Part shown: one piece after another, positions 28,671-36,829 of the stretch
Numbering within the stretch: position 1 is the first letter of the stretch
Layout of the letters: every line of letters begins with the position of its first letter
Assembly (NCBI RefSeq): GCF_001447195.1
Contig: NZ_LFRI01000386.1
Coordinates: 310,001 to 374,000, forward strand
Origin: Aquabacterium parvum
GTDB taxonomy: Bacteria; Pseudomonadota; Gammaproteobacteria; Burkholderiales; Burkholderiaceae_C
Length of the DNA: 64,000 nucleotides
Direction: 5' to 3'
The notes under the pieces: model-generated
Database searches by the model: none
What the model was told of the DNA's origin: nothing
What the model saw: the letters and a program-made list of their open reading frames with translations, nothing else
Made by a program: the position numbers and the translations under genes

Positions 28671-30079
28671 GCGTCGGGCTCCGCGCTGGGGCCGGGCGGA
28701 CGGAGGTGACCTGTGGAGGCTGGCGTGGACGTGGGGTCGCTGGGTGAGCGTTGGCCGGTGGCGGTTGGGCCCACAGGAGGAACGCGGGGGGGCTCACCGC
28801 GCAGGAACAGGCGCGACAGCGAAGCCGCCACCTGTGGCCGGTGCCGCGCGTCGGCGCTGTGCAGCTCGGCCAGGGCGCCGTGCAGCATCTTTTGCGTGAG
28901 GCCGCGCGAGAGGGCTTCCATCACGGCCTCGATGTCTTCGCCCTTGGCCAGCAGCTTGCGGGCGCGCGCGATCTCGGTGGCGCGCCAGTCGTCGGCCTGG
29001 GCCTGCAGGGCCTGGATCAGGGGCACGGTGGTGCGCTGGTCGAGCCAGCTCACGAAGCCTTGCACACCAGTCTCGATGATGGCTTCGGCCTGGGCGACGG
29101 CGGCCTGGCGTTTTTCGCCAGCCGTTTGCACCAGGGCGGAGAGGTCGTCGACGGTGTATAGGTAGACGTCACCCAGGCGCGCGACCTCGGGTTCGATGTC
29201 GCGCGGCACGGCCAGGTCGACCATGAACATGGGGCGGCGCTTGCGGGCCTTGAGGGCGCGCTCGACCGCGCCCAGGCCGATGATGGGCAGGGTGCTGGCG
29301 GTGCAGGAGACGACGATGTCGAACTCGTGCAGGCGATCGGGCAGGTCGGCCAGGCGGATGGCCTGGGCACCCAGGTGGGTGGCGAGCTTTTCACCGCGCT
29401 CGAGCGTGCGGTTGGCCACGGCCATGGCGCGCGGGTTGCGCGCCGCGAAGTGCGTGGCAGTGAGCTCGATCATCTCGCCGGCGCCCACGAAGAGCACCTT
29501 GGTGCGGCCCAGGTCTTCGAAGAGCTCGGCGGCCAGGCGCACGGCGGCGGCGGCCATGCTGATGGAATGCGCGCCGATCTCGGTGGAGGTGCGCACCTCT
29601 TTGGCGACGGCGAAGCTGCGCTGAAAGAGCTGGTGCAGCGTGGTGCCCAGGGTGCCAGCGGTGTCGGCCTCGCGCACGGCCTGCTTCATCTGGCCGAGGA
29701 TCTGGGGCTCGCCCAGCACCATGGAGTCGAGCCCGCTGGCGACGCGGAAAGCATGGCGCGCGGCCTGGCTGTTTTCGAGCAGGTAGGTGTGGCGCAGCAG
29801 CTCGTCGGGGCCGACGCGGCCGATCTGGGCCAGCCAGTCGACCGCGATGTGGCGCAGGGCTTCGGGCGAGGCGCCCACGCCACCGGCGGCGCAATAAAGC
29901 TCGGTGCGGTTGCAGGTCGACAGCAGCGCGACTTCAGGCTGGGCGGACTGTGGCGAGCCGGTCAGGCGCTCGTGCAGGTGCTTGAGCGCCGGGGCGAGTT
30001 GGTCCACCGCAAAAGCAAATCGGCCGCGCAGGTCTACGGCGGCCGTGTGGTGGTTCAAGCCCAGGGTCAGGACAGTCAT
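28667..30079 (-). CDS. hemA: Glutamyl-tRNA reductase
   Basis: This 470-residue enzyme reduces glutamyl-tRNA to glutamate-1-semialdehyde, the committed step of haem synthesis. The catalytic Cys is residue 56 in STCNRTE; the NADP domain ([12 protein letters not shown]) and the C-terminal dimerisation helix follow. The protein ends with about 40 extra Pro/Ser/Thr-rich residues beyond the usual length. ATG 30079 fits the family start [20 protein letters not shown] ends only eight bases before the ATG, so the mRNA may be nearly leaderless. Confidence 0.96.
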   Translation of the reverse strand: MTVLTLGLNHHTAAVDLRGRFAFAVDQLAPALKHLHERLTGSPQSAQPEVALLSTCNRTELYCAAGGVGASPEALRHIAVDWLAQIGRVGPDELLRHTYLLENSQAARHAFRVASGLDSMVLGEPQILGQMKQAVREADTAGTLGTTLHQLFQRSFAVAKEVRTSTEIGAHSISMAAAAVRLAAELFEDLGRTKVLFVGAGEMIELTATHFAARNPRAMAVANRTLERGEKLATHLGAQAIRLADLPDRLHEFDIVVSCTASTLPIIGLGAVERALKARKRRPMFMVDLAVPRDIEPEVARLGDVYLYTVDDLSALVQTAGEKRQAAVAQAEAIIETGVQGFVSWLDQRTTVPLIQALQAQADDWRATEIARARKLLAKGEDIEAVMEALSRGLTQKMLHGALAELHSADARHRPQVAASLSRLFLRGEPPRVPPVGPTATGQRSPSDPTSTPASTGHLRPPGPSAEPDA

Positions 30080-30087
30080 GGGCAAAG

Positions 30088-30093
30088 ATTATA
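30088..30093 (-). promoter_or_regulatory. TATAAT -10 of hemA, adjacent to start codon
   Basis: On the minus strand TATAAT lies eight bases upstream of the hemA ATG. The predicted start of transcription therefore falls at or next to the start codon. No good -35 is seen 17 bases further upstream. On the plus strand the same AT-rich block offers TATAAA for the divergent membrane-protein gene. Confidence 0.5.
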
Positions 30094-30128
30094 AAATCGC
30101 TGGTTTGCTTTCGGGCTCGCGCGGGGAA

Positions 30129-30428
30129 ATGATCCTGGGCGAAGGTCGTGGTGGGGTGCAAGTGTTGGTCCAATTTCTCAGCCACGTCGTGAATTTTCTG
30201 TTGCCGGCGGTGGCCATGGCCCTGCTGGTGCCTTCGCTGGCGCGTCTCGTCTGGTGGAAATCGCTGGCGTCGGCAGGCTGGTGGCGCCAGGTGAAGCTGG
30301 CGGCTGCTGTCAACCTGGTGGTGCTGGTGTTGGGGCTGCTGGTGTTGGGGCGCGATGGCGCCATGTGGACTTACGCCGGCCTGGTGCTGGCTTCGGCCCT
30401 CTCGGTGTGGTGGACCGGTCTGCGCTGA
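30129..30428 (+). CDS. Small inner-membrane protein, divergent from hemA
   Basis: The 99-residue protein has three predicted transmembrane helices (VLVQFLSHVVNFLLPAVAMA, KLAAAVNLVVLVLGLLVLG and MWTYAGLVLASALSVWW). ATG 30129 has a GGGGAA just upstream; an earlier ATG at 30078 overlaps the hemA start codon and is less likely. The gene is divergent from hemA and followed 85 bases later by queE. I do not recognise a characterised family, and no soluble domain or motif is visible. Confidence 0.6.
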   Translation: MILGEGRGGVQVLVQFLSHVVNFLLPAVAMALLVPSLARLVWWKSLASAGWWRQVKLAAAVNLVVLVLGLLVLGRDGAMWTYAGLVLASALSVWWTGLR

Positions 30429-30513
30429 GCTGAGCATCGTTCGACATTCCCTCGTCCATCTCATTCAACCGCGCGCTCCTGCGCACGAATCCTGGCAGCC
30501 ACATCGGCATCTC

Positions 30514-31176
30514 ATGAGCTACAGCGTCAAGGAAATCTTCTACACCCTGCAAGGCGAAGGCAGCCACGCCGGTCGCCCGGCGGTGTTCTGTCGCTTTGCC
30601 GGCTGCAACCTGTGGTCGGGCCGCGAGGCCGACCGTGCCACCGCCGTCTGCCGCTTTTGTGACACCGATTTCGTGGGCACCGACGGCCTGGGCGGGGGCA
30701 AGTTCGACACGGCGGCTGCCTTGGCCGAACGCATCGCCTCGTTCTGGCCCGCGTCGCAAGCCGGAGCCCAGGGGCAGCGTTTCGTCGTGATCACCGGTGG
30801 CGAGCCCATGCTGCAGCTGGACGCGGCGTTGGTCGATGCGCTGCATGCGCAGGGGTTTGAAATCGCCGTCGAGTCCAACGGCACGATCGCCGCGCCTGCC
30901 GGCATCGACTGGGTGTGCATCAGCCCCAAGGCGGGATCGACCCTGGTGCAGACTGGCGGGCACGAGCTCAAGGTGGTGGTGCCGCAAGCCGGTTTCACCG
31001 AAGATGACTTGCTCGCGTTCGAGAAGCTGGGCTTTGAGCAGCTGCGTGTGCAGGCCATGGACAGCGCCGACCCGAAGGCCCGACGCGAGGCCATGCAATG
31101 GGCCGTGCAGTGGTGCCTGGACCACCCGCGCTGGAGCCTGAGTGTCCAGACCCACAAGACGCTGGGCATCCGCTGA
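30514..31176 (+). CDS. queE: 7-carboxy-7-deazaguanine synthase (radical SAM)
   Basis: The 220-residue radical-SAM enzyme converts carboxytetrahydropterin to 7-carboxy-7-deazaguanine, the ring-contraction step to queuosine. The cluster ligands follow the wide spacing CX14CX2C: Cys in AGCNLW, then CRFC, instead of CX3CX2C. This is the variant known from Burkholderia QueE. TGGEP (SAM binding) is present. It begins a four-gene run queE-queD-bioA-bioD. Confidence 0.95.
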   Translation: MSYSVKEIFYTLQGEGSHAGRPAVFCRFAGCNLWSGREADRATAVCRFCDTDFVGTDGLGGGKFDTAAALAERIASFWPASQAGAQGQRFVVITGGEPMLQLDAALVDALHAQGFEIAVESNGTIAAPAGIDWVCISPKAGSTLVQTGGHELKVVVPQAGFTEDDLLAFEKLGFEQLRVQAMDSADPKARREAMQWAVQWCLDHPRWSLSVQTHKTLGIR

Positions 31177-31220
31177 AACGCGCGATGCACCAGGCGCCCT
31201 CCCGCTGAAGGATTCCCGAG

Positions 31221-31592
31221 ATGTTCGAGTTGAGCCAGACCTTTTCCTTTGATGCCGCGCACACGCTCAAGCGCCAGGTCTCGCCCGAAGAGGCCGCAGG
31301 CAGCCGCCGCATCCACGGGCACACCTACACGGCCGAGGTCATGGTGCGCGGTGAGCGCCAGCCTGACAGCGGCATGGTGGTGGACCTGGCCGTGCTGCGC
31401 GGGGTGATCGCCGGCATCCGCAACCAGCTCGACCACCACTTCCTCGACGAGGTGGCTGGCCTGGGCGCGCCCACGCTGGAAAACCTGTGCGTGTTCATCT
31501 TTGCGCAGGTGCACCAGCAGATCCCGCAGGTCTCGGCCGTGGCGGTGTCGCGCGCGGCGGGTGACCGCTGCGTCTACCGGCCGCAGGCCTGA
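31221..31592 (+). CDS. queD: QueD-like 6-carboxytetrahydropterin synthase, variant active site
   Basis: The 123-residue member of the 6-pyruvoyltetrahydropterin synthase fold is placed to supply QueE with its substrate. The zinc-binding His residues are present (His14, His32, His34 in RIHGH), as is the Asp71-His72 pair. Compared with E. coli QueD, the nucleophilic Cys of the CxxxHGH motif is Ser28 here, and the pterin-anchoring Glu near the C-terminus aligns with Arg111. The enzyme may therefore use a different mechanism or substrate. It is three bases before bioA and follows queE, which supports a pterin role. Confidence 0.85.
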   Translation: MFELSQTFSFDAAHTLKRQVSPEEAAGSRRIHGHTYTAEVMVRGERQPDSGMVVDLAVLRGVIAGIRNQLDHHFLDEVAGLGAPTLENLCVFIFAQVHQQIPQVSAVAVSRAAGDRCVYRPQA

Positions 31593-31595
31593 GCC

Positions 31596-32978
31596 ATGAG
31601 CTGGGCTGAGCGCAGCCGCCAGGCCGTCTGGCACCCGTGCACGCAGATGAAGGTGCACGAGCACCTGCCGCCGCGCCCGATCGTGCAGGCGCAAGGGCCC
31701 TGGCTGGTTGACGATCAGGGGCACCGCATCCTGGACGCGGTCAGCTCGTGGTGGGTGAACCTGTTCGGGCACGGTTTCGCGCCGATAGGCGAAGCGATCG
31801 CCGATCAGTTCAACCGCGTTGACCACATCATGCTGGCCGGGCTCACGCACGCGCCGGTGGTCGAGCTCTCCGAGCGGCTGGGCCGGCTCACGGGCCTGGG
31901 CCACGCCTTCTATGCCAGCGACGGCGCCAGCGCCACCGAGATCGCGCTGAAGATGAGCGCGCACAGCTGGCGCAACCGAGGCTGTGCGGGCAAGCACCGC
32001 TTCATTGGCCTCGAAGGCGGCTACCACGGCGAAACCGCCGGCGCCTTGTCCGTCACCGACATCCCGCTGTTCCGCGAGGCCTACGCGCCGTTGCTGCGCC
32101 TGAGCGCCACGCTGCCTTCGCCCGACCCGCGCCGAGCCCCGCCTGGCGTGTCGGCTGAGCAGCACCTGCAGCACTGCATCGACGCGCTGGCGGCCTACCT
32201 GCAAGCGCACGCACACGAAACCGCCGCGCTCATCCTCGAGCCCCTGGTGCAAGGTGCCGCAGGCATGGCCATGCACGATGCGGCCTACCTGGTGGCCGTG
32301 CGCCGCCTGTGCGACCAGCACGAGGTCCACTGGATCGCCGATGAAATCGCCGTGGGCTTTGGCCGCACGGGCACCTTGTTCGCGCATCAGCAGGCCATTG
32401 GCGAAGGCGGCCAGGCGGTGCGTCCTGACTTCATCTGCCTGAGCAAGGGCTTGACCGGGGGCGTGATGCCGCTGTCGGCCGTGCTGACCACCGACGCGGT
32501 GTATGAAGCGTTCTGGGACGACCGCAGCGCGCACGGCTTTTTGCATTCGCATTCGTACACCGGCAACCCGCTGGCCTGCCGCGCTGCGCTGGCCGTGCTC
32601 GATGCCTTCGAGGCGCGCGACGAGCAGGGCCACGACGTGCTGGCCCGCAACCGCGAAGCCGCCGCGCATTTCAACGCCCTGACCGAGCCGCTGCGCCGTC
32701 ACCCGCGCGTCAAGGCCAGCCGTCACCTGGGCATGATCTGGGCTTGGGACATCGACACCAACGAGCCCACGTTCGCCGCGCGCTACCACCGCGCCGCGCT
32801 GAACGCCGGACTGTTGCTGCGCCCCATCGGCTCGACCCTTTACGCCATGCCGCCCTACGTGCTCACGCCCGATGACCAGCGCCACCTCGCCGAGGGTTTG
32901 CTGCGCGTGCTCGACCTGGTGCTGGCCGAAGTCGATGCCTTGCCCCCAGCTGGCGAGCGCGCCCACCCGCTGGCCTGA
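31596..32978 (+). CDS. bioA: Adenosylmethionine-8-amino-7-oxononanoate aminotransferase
   Basis: The 460-residue PLP aminotransferase makes 7,8-diaminononanoate in biotin synthesis using SAM as amino donor. It shows WHPCTQM near the N-terminus, SSWWVNLFGHG, the EGGYHGET loop, IADEIAVGFGRTG, and the PLP lysine in FICLSKGLTGG. It starts three bases after queD, so it is probably cotranscribed with the queuosine genes. bioD follows 56 bases on. Confidence 0.96.
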   Translation: MSWAERSRQAVWHPCTQMKVHEHLPPRPIVQAQGPWLVDDQGHRILDAVSSWWVNLFGHGFAPIGEAIADQFNRVDHIMLAGLTHAPVVELSERLGRLTGLGHAFYASDGASATEIALKMSAHSWRNRGCAGKHRFIGLEGGYHGETAGALSVTDIPLFREAYAPLLRLSATLPSPDPRRAPPGVSAEQHLQHCIDALAAYLQAHAHETAALILEPLVQGAAGMAMHDAAYLVAVRRLCDQHEVHWIADEIAVGFGRTGTLFAHQQAIGEGGQAVRPDFICLSKGLTGGVMPLSAVLTTDAVYEAFWDDRSAHGFLHSHSYTGNPLACRAALAVLDAFEARDEQGHDVLARNREAAAHFNALTEPLRRHPRVKASRHLGMIWAWDIDTNEPTFAARYHRAALNAGLLLRPIGSTLYAMPPYVLTPDDQRHLAEGLLRVLDLVLAEVDALPPAGERAHPLA

Positions 32979-33034
32979 GCGCCTCGGCCCCCGTTCACAA
33001 GCCTTCGCCCCGATCTCATCAACAGGAGGCCGAG

Positions 33035-33760
33035 ATGGTCGCTTACTTCGTCACCGGCACCGACACGGGCGTGGGCAAGACCCGCGTCAGCGCGGCCTTG
33101 CTGCGGGCCCTTCACCAGGCGGGTCATGCACGCGTCGTCGGCATGAAACCGGTGGCGGCGGGCTGCGACTGGGTGACCTGTGAAGACGCCCAAGGCGCGG
33201 CCCATGGTCAGTGGCTCAACGAGGACGTGGCCGCCTTGCGTGCAGCCGGCACCCTGGTTGTGCCCCCGGTGTTCGACAACCCCTACGCGCTGCCCGATGC
33301 GCTCTCGCCGCACCTGGCTGCGCGCCGCGCCGGTGAAGCCATCGACCTCGATCACATCGAGGCGAGTTTTCACGCCCTGCGCCAGCACGCCGATGCGGTG
33401 GTGGTCGAAGGCGCAGGGGGGTTCATCGTGCCCCTGAGCGAGCCCGATCCGATCACCGCCGAAGGGTCGTGGGCCACCAGTGCCGACCTGGCCGTGCGCC
33501 TGCGACTGCCGATCGTCCTCGTGGTGGGCATGCGCCTGGGCTGCCTCAATCACGCACTGCTCACGCAAGAGGCCATCGCATCGCGCGGGCTCAAGCTGGC
33601 CGGCTGGGTTGCCAACCACGTCGACCCTGACATGGCGGCTCAGGACGAGAACGTGGACACGCTGCGGCGGCGCCTGCAGGCACCTATGCTGGCGCGCCTG
33701 GCTTGGGCGCCACAGGCCAGCGCGGCAGAACTCGCGGCCAGCCTGTGCCTGCCGGGCTGA
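33035..33760 (+). CDS. bioD: Dethiobiotin synthetase
   Basis: The 241-residue ATP-dependent carboxylase closes the ureido ring of biotin. It opens with YFVTGTDTGVGKTRVSAALL (P-loop) and has MKPVAAG and VVVEGAGGFIVPLSE. AGGAGG sits seven bases before the ATG. It ends five bases from the convergent EAL-domain gene. bioF is 8.5 kb away; bioB and bioC are not in the window. Confidence 0.95.
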   Translation: MVAYFVTGTDTGVGKTRVSAALLRALHQAGHARVVGMKPVAAGCDWVTCEDAQGAAHGQWLNEDVAALRAAGTLVVPPVFDNPYALPDALSPHLAARRAGEAIDLDHIEASFHALRQHADAVVVEGAGGFIVPLSEPDPITAEGSWATSADLAVRLRLPIVLVVGMRLGCLNHALLTQEAIASRGLKLAGWVANHVDPDMAAQDENVDTLRRRLQAPMLARLAWAPQASAAELAASLCLPG

Positions 33761-33765
33761 AGGTT

Positions 33766-35196
33766 TCAGGCGCGCACCGGTGCCCCTGAGCACGGCTCGT
33801 CTAAAGTGTTCACCTCGCCGGCGGGCGGGGCCGGGGTGAGCAGCGGCGTGAGCGAGTGGGTGCGCAGGACGTGCTCGCGCAGGGCCTCTATGGGCATCGG
33901 TTTGCCAAACAGGTAGCCCTGGAACTGCCGGCAGCCCATGGTTTGCAGGATCTGCAATTGCTCGCGGGTCTCCACCCCTTCGGCCATCACCGCCATGTTC
34001 AGCGTGGTGCCCAGGTCCACGATCGTCTTGGCGATCGCCAGGTCACGCGGTTGCGTGAGCAGGTCGCGCACAAAGGCCTGGTCGATCTTGAGCTGGTCCA
34101 GCGGCAGGCGCTTGAGGTAGGACAGCGACGAGTAACCCGTGCCGAAGTCGTCCAGCGAGAAGGACACACCGTACTGCTTGAGTGCCTTCATCTTGCCGAT
34201 GAGGTCGTCCATGTCGCGGGCGAACACGCTCTCGGTCAGCTCCATTTTCAGGCGCTGCGGGGCCACTTTGTGCCGCTCGATGGCCGCCACGGCCTTGACC
34301 ACGAAGTCCGGCTCGCGGACCTGGTGCACGCTGATGTTGACCGAGATCGTCAGTTGTGCGGTGGTGGGCTCGCTGGCCAGCTCGGCGAGGTGGCGGCAGG
34401 CCGTGTCCAGCACCCAGTCGCCCATGGGCAGGATCAGCCCCGTCTTTTCTGCCAACGGGATGAACTCCGCCGGCGAAATCATGCCGCGCCGCGGGTGAGG
34501 CCAACGCAGCAGGGCTTCGGTGCCCAGCATCTGGCCGTCCTGGTCGACCTGCGGTTGGTAGTGCAGCGCCAGCTGCCCCAGGCGGATGGCCTCGCGCAAG
34601 TCGGCCTCGTAGGCGTTGCGAGCCTCCACATCGGCTTGCATGATGTGCATCGCCAGGTACATGGCCAGGGCGGCCGCCAGGGTGTTGACCTTGCCGCCGA
34701 TGGTGCGCAGCTCATCTGACAGGTTGTGGGCGGGTTGGCCGACCAGGGTGGTGCAGCCCAGCACCACAAAAGTCAGGAAGATGAACGCGACGATGCCATG
34801 GCGCCAGACCTTGGGTGCACCGCGCAGTCCCATGTACATGCCGGTGGCCAGTGGCACCAGGAACAGGTGGGCCGTGCGTGGCATCTGGGCGGTGGTCTGG
34901 TCCAGGAACACGCAGGTCAGGCAGACGACGACGTACAGCGCACCGCACTGGATGGCGCCGCCCAGGTAAGGGCGCCCCCGGCTGGCAAACCAGACGGCGA
35001 GCCCTCCGGCCAGCACGCCCGGGGCGGGGATCAGCGCGGCTTGCCAGCCAACCAGGTGCAGCAGAGCCAGCGCCCAGCCCAGCGTCATGACGGCCGTGAG
35101 CCACCCGCACACGGTCAGCAACAAGGCCACCCGGCGCATGTGCTTGGCGCCCAGGCCGCTTTTGCGGTGGGCTGACGTGGGAATCGATGGCTGCAT
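33766..35196 (-). CDS. Membrane EAL-domain c-di-GMP phosphodiesterase
   Basis: The 476-residue protein has an N-terminal membrane region of five or six helices (about residues 20-170) joined directly to an EAL domain with no GGDEF domain. The catalytic signatures are intact: TEALLRWPHP, SVNIS, LTESVF, DDFGTGYSSL, KIDQAF and MAEGVET. It should hydrolyse c-di-GMP to pGpG in response to a membrane or periplasmic cue. The membrane region resembles MASE-type sensors, but I cannot assign the class. Confidence 0.88.
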   Translation of the reverse strand: MQPSIPTSAHRKSGLGAKHMRRVALLLTVCGWLTAVMTLGWALALLHLVGWQAALIPAPGVLAGGLAVWFASRGRPYLGGAIQCGALYVVVCLTCVFLDQTTAQMPRTAHLFLVPLATGMYMGLRGAPKVWRHGIVAFIFLTFVVLGCTTLVGQPAHNLSDELRTIGGKVNTLAAALAMYLAMHIMQADVEARNAYEADLREAIRLGQLALHYQPQVDQDGQMLGTEALLRWPHPRRGMISPAEFIPLAEKTGLILPMGDWVLDTACRHLAELASEPTTAQLTISVNISVHQVREPDFVVKAVAAIERHKVAPQRLKMELTESVFARDMDDLIGKMKALKQYGVSFSLDDFGTGYSSLSYLKRLPLDQLKIDQAFVRDLLTQPRDLAIAKTIVDLGTTLNMAVMAEGVETREQLQILQTMGCRQFQGYLFGKPMPIEALREHVLRTHSLTPLLTPAPPAGEVNTLDEPCSGAPVRA

Positions 35197-35361
35197 GGGG
35201 GCCTGGGCCGTGGTCGCTCCGAGCGGTGGGCAAGGGATTCGACCCGAGGTTCATCGACGGGCCTTCCAGCTTTTCGACCGAATCGCCCGTCGCTTGAGCC
35301 ATGCAGCGTGGCCGGGCCGAGCCTTGTCCCGGATCGACGCTGTGCCGGGGTGCGACCGTGC

Positions 35362-36702
35362 TCAGCGCTTGAGGTAGCCGGCTTCTCGCACCTTGCGCTC
35401 GGTCAGCTTCTGCGAGCGCGCGAGCACCTCGTCGATGCTCGGCGGACTGGGGGCCAGCACCCGCGCAACCTCCTGGGCCACGGCCGAGCCAATGGCCTGG
35501 AACTCCGGGATGCCCACCCACTGGATGCCGACGTAGGGCGACGCGGGCAGGGTGGGGCGCGCCTGGTCGGCCGACAAAATGGCCTGCAGTTCGACCTCGG
35601 CGTGCGGGTTGGCGCGCCGGAAGGGCGCCGCTGCGTACGTGGAGCGGCGGGTGCCGCCTGGCACAGCGTGCCAGCCCACCTCGCGCGCCACCAGTTCGGT
35701 GTACTCGCGGGAGGTTGCCCACTCGATGAACGACTGCGCCGCCGCCGGCTGACTCGAGCCTGCCGGGATGGCCAGCGACCAGGTCCACAACCAGTGGGCA
35801 CCCCTGGGCGTGCTGGCCACAGGCGCCTGCAGGAAGTCAACGCGATCGACCACCTGGGACTCCGCAGGGCGGTTGACGAAGGCGCCGGCCACCGTGGCGT
35901 CGACCCAGATCGCGCATCGCCCCGCCGAGAACAGCGCCAGGTTTTCGTTGTAGCCGTTGGCGATGGCACCGGGCGGGCCTGCCTCGCGCAGCAGCGATGC
36001 ATACAGTGTCAGCGCTTGCCGCCAGGCAGGGCTTTGCAACTGCGGTCGCCAGGCCATGTCGAACCACTGCCCACCGTGGGTGTTGACCATGGTGGTGAGC
36101 AGCGAGATGTTCTGGCCCCAGCCCGGTTTGCCGCGCAGGCAGATGCCGAATTGGCCTTTGCCGGGCTCGTGCAGCTTGCGCGCGGCATGGGCCACCTGCT
36201 CCCAGGTGGGTTGCGCAGGCAGTTGGATGCCGGCTTGCTTGAGCAGGTCGCGGCGCACCAGGGTCATGGTGCTTTCGCCGTAGAAAGGCAGGGCGTAGAG
36301 CTGGCCCTGGTGCGTGAGGGCGTCGCGGATGGGCGAGAGCAGGTCGTCGACCTGGTAGCGAGCGCTGGGTTGGAGTGCGCGCAGCCAGCCTCGGCCGCTC
36401 CAGACCTGGGCCTCGTAACCCCCCACGGTCAGGATGTCGAATCGGCCGGCCTTCGTGGCCACGTCCCGCGTCACCTGCTGGCGCAACTGATCTTCTTCCA
36501 GCACCACCCAGCGGATGCGCACCCCGGGGTGGGCCTGCTCGAAATGGGGCGTGAGCTTCTGCAAGGTCAGCATGTGCCCGTTGTTGACCGTGGCGACCAC
36601 CAACTCCTGTGCAATCGCCTGCGCACACAGGGCCGGCAGCAGGGCCGCCAGCGTCAAAGCCGCCCTGACCTTCAGGGGGCACTCACATCGATGCAGGTTC
36701 AT
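35362..36702 (-). CDS. ABC-type sugar/polyol-binding periplasmic protein, orphan
   Basis: The 446-residue exported solute-binding protein (family 1) has a signal peptide ending CAQAIA|QELVV. The mature protein resembles binding proteins of sorbitol/mannitol-type ABC importers: VVATVNNGHMLTLQKLTPHFE at the start, FDILTVGGYEAQVW, and LPFYGESTMTLVRRDLL. No permease or ATPase genes are next to it. Its only partner in position is the hybrid histidine kinase transcribed away from it, 127 bases off. It may act as a periplasmic ligand-presenting protein or serve a remote transporter. Confidence 0.8.
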   Translation of the reverse strand: MNLHRCECPLKVRAALTLAALLPALCAQAIAQELVVATVNNGHMLTLQKLTPHFEQAHPGVRIRWVVLEEDQLRQQVTRDVATKAGRFDILTVGGYEAQVWSGRGWLRALQPSARYQVDDLLSPIRDALTHQGQLYALPFYGESTMTLVRRDLLKQAGIQLPAQPTWEQVAHAARKLHEPGKGQFGICLRGKPGWGQNISLLTTMVNTHGGQWFDMAWRPQLQSPAWRQALTLYASLLREAGPPGAIANGYNENLALFSAGRCAIWVDATVAGAFVNRPAESQVVDRVDFLQAPVASTPRGAHWLWTWSLAIPAGSSQPAAAQSFIEWATSREYTELVAREVGWHAVPGGTRRSTYAAAPFRRANPHAEVELQAILSADQARPTLPASPYVGIQWVGIPEFQAIGSAVAQEVARVLAPSPPSIDEVLARSQKLTERKVREAGYLKR

Positions 36703-36758
36703 GAGCAGCTTCCGTCAGAATGGAGGCAGGCCGCTGTCTGGGCCACTGACCCGATCGA

Positions 36759-36781
36759 TCACCGGGGGCATGCCCGGGTGA
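36759..36781. other. Imperfect palindrome in SBP/kinase divergent gap
   Basis: TCACCGGGGG and CCCGGGTGA form an imperfect inverted repeat around a CATG centre, midway between the two divergent starts. It could be an operator or an mRNA hairpin. The gap otherwise shows no clear promoter. Confidence 0.35.
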
Positions 36782-36829
36782 CGAAGGACTCGTCCCTCAG
36801 GATACTTCAGATCTCCGGACACGCTTTGC

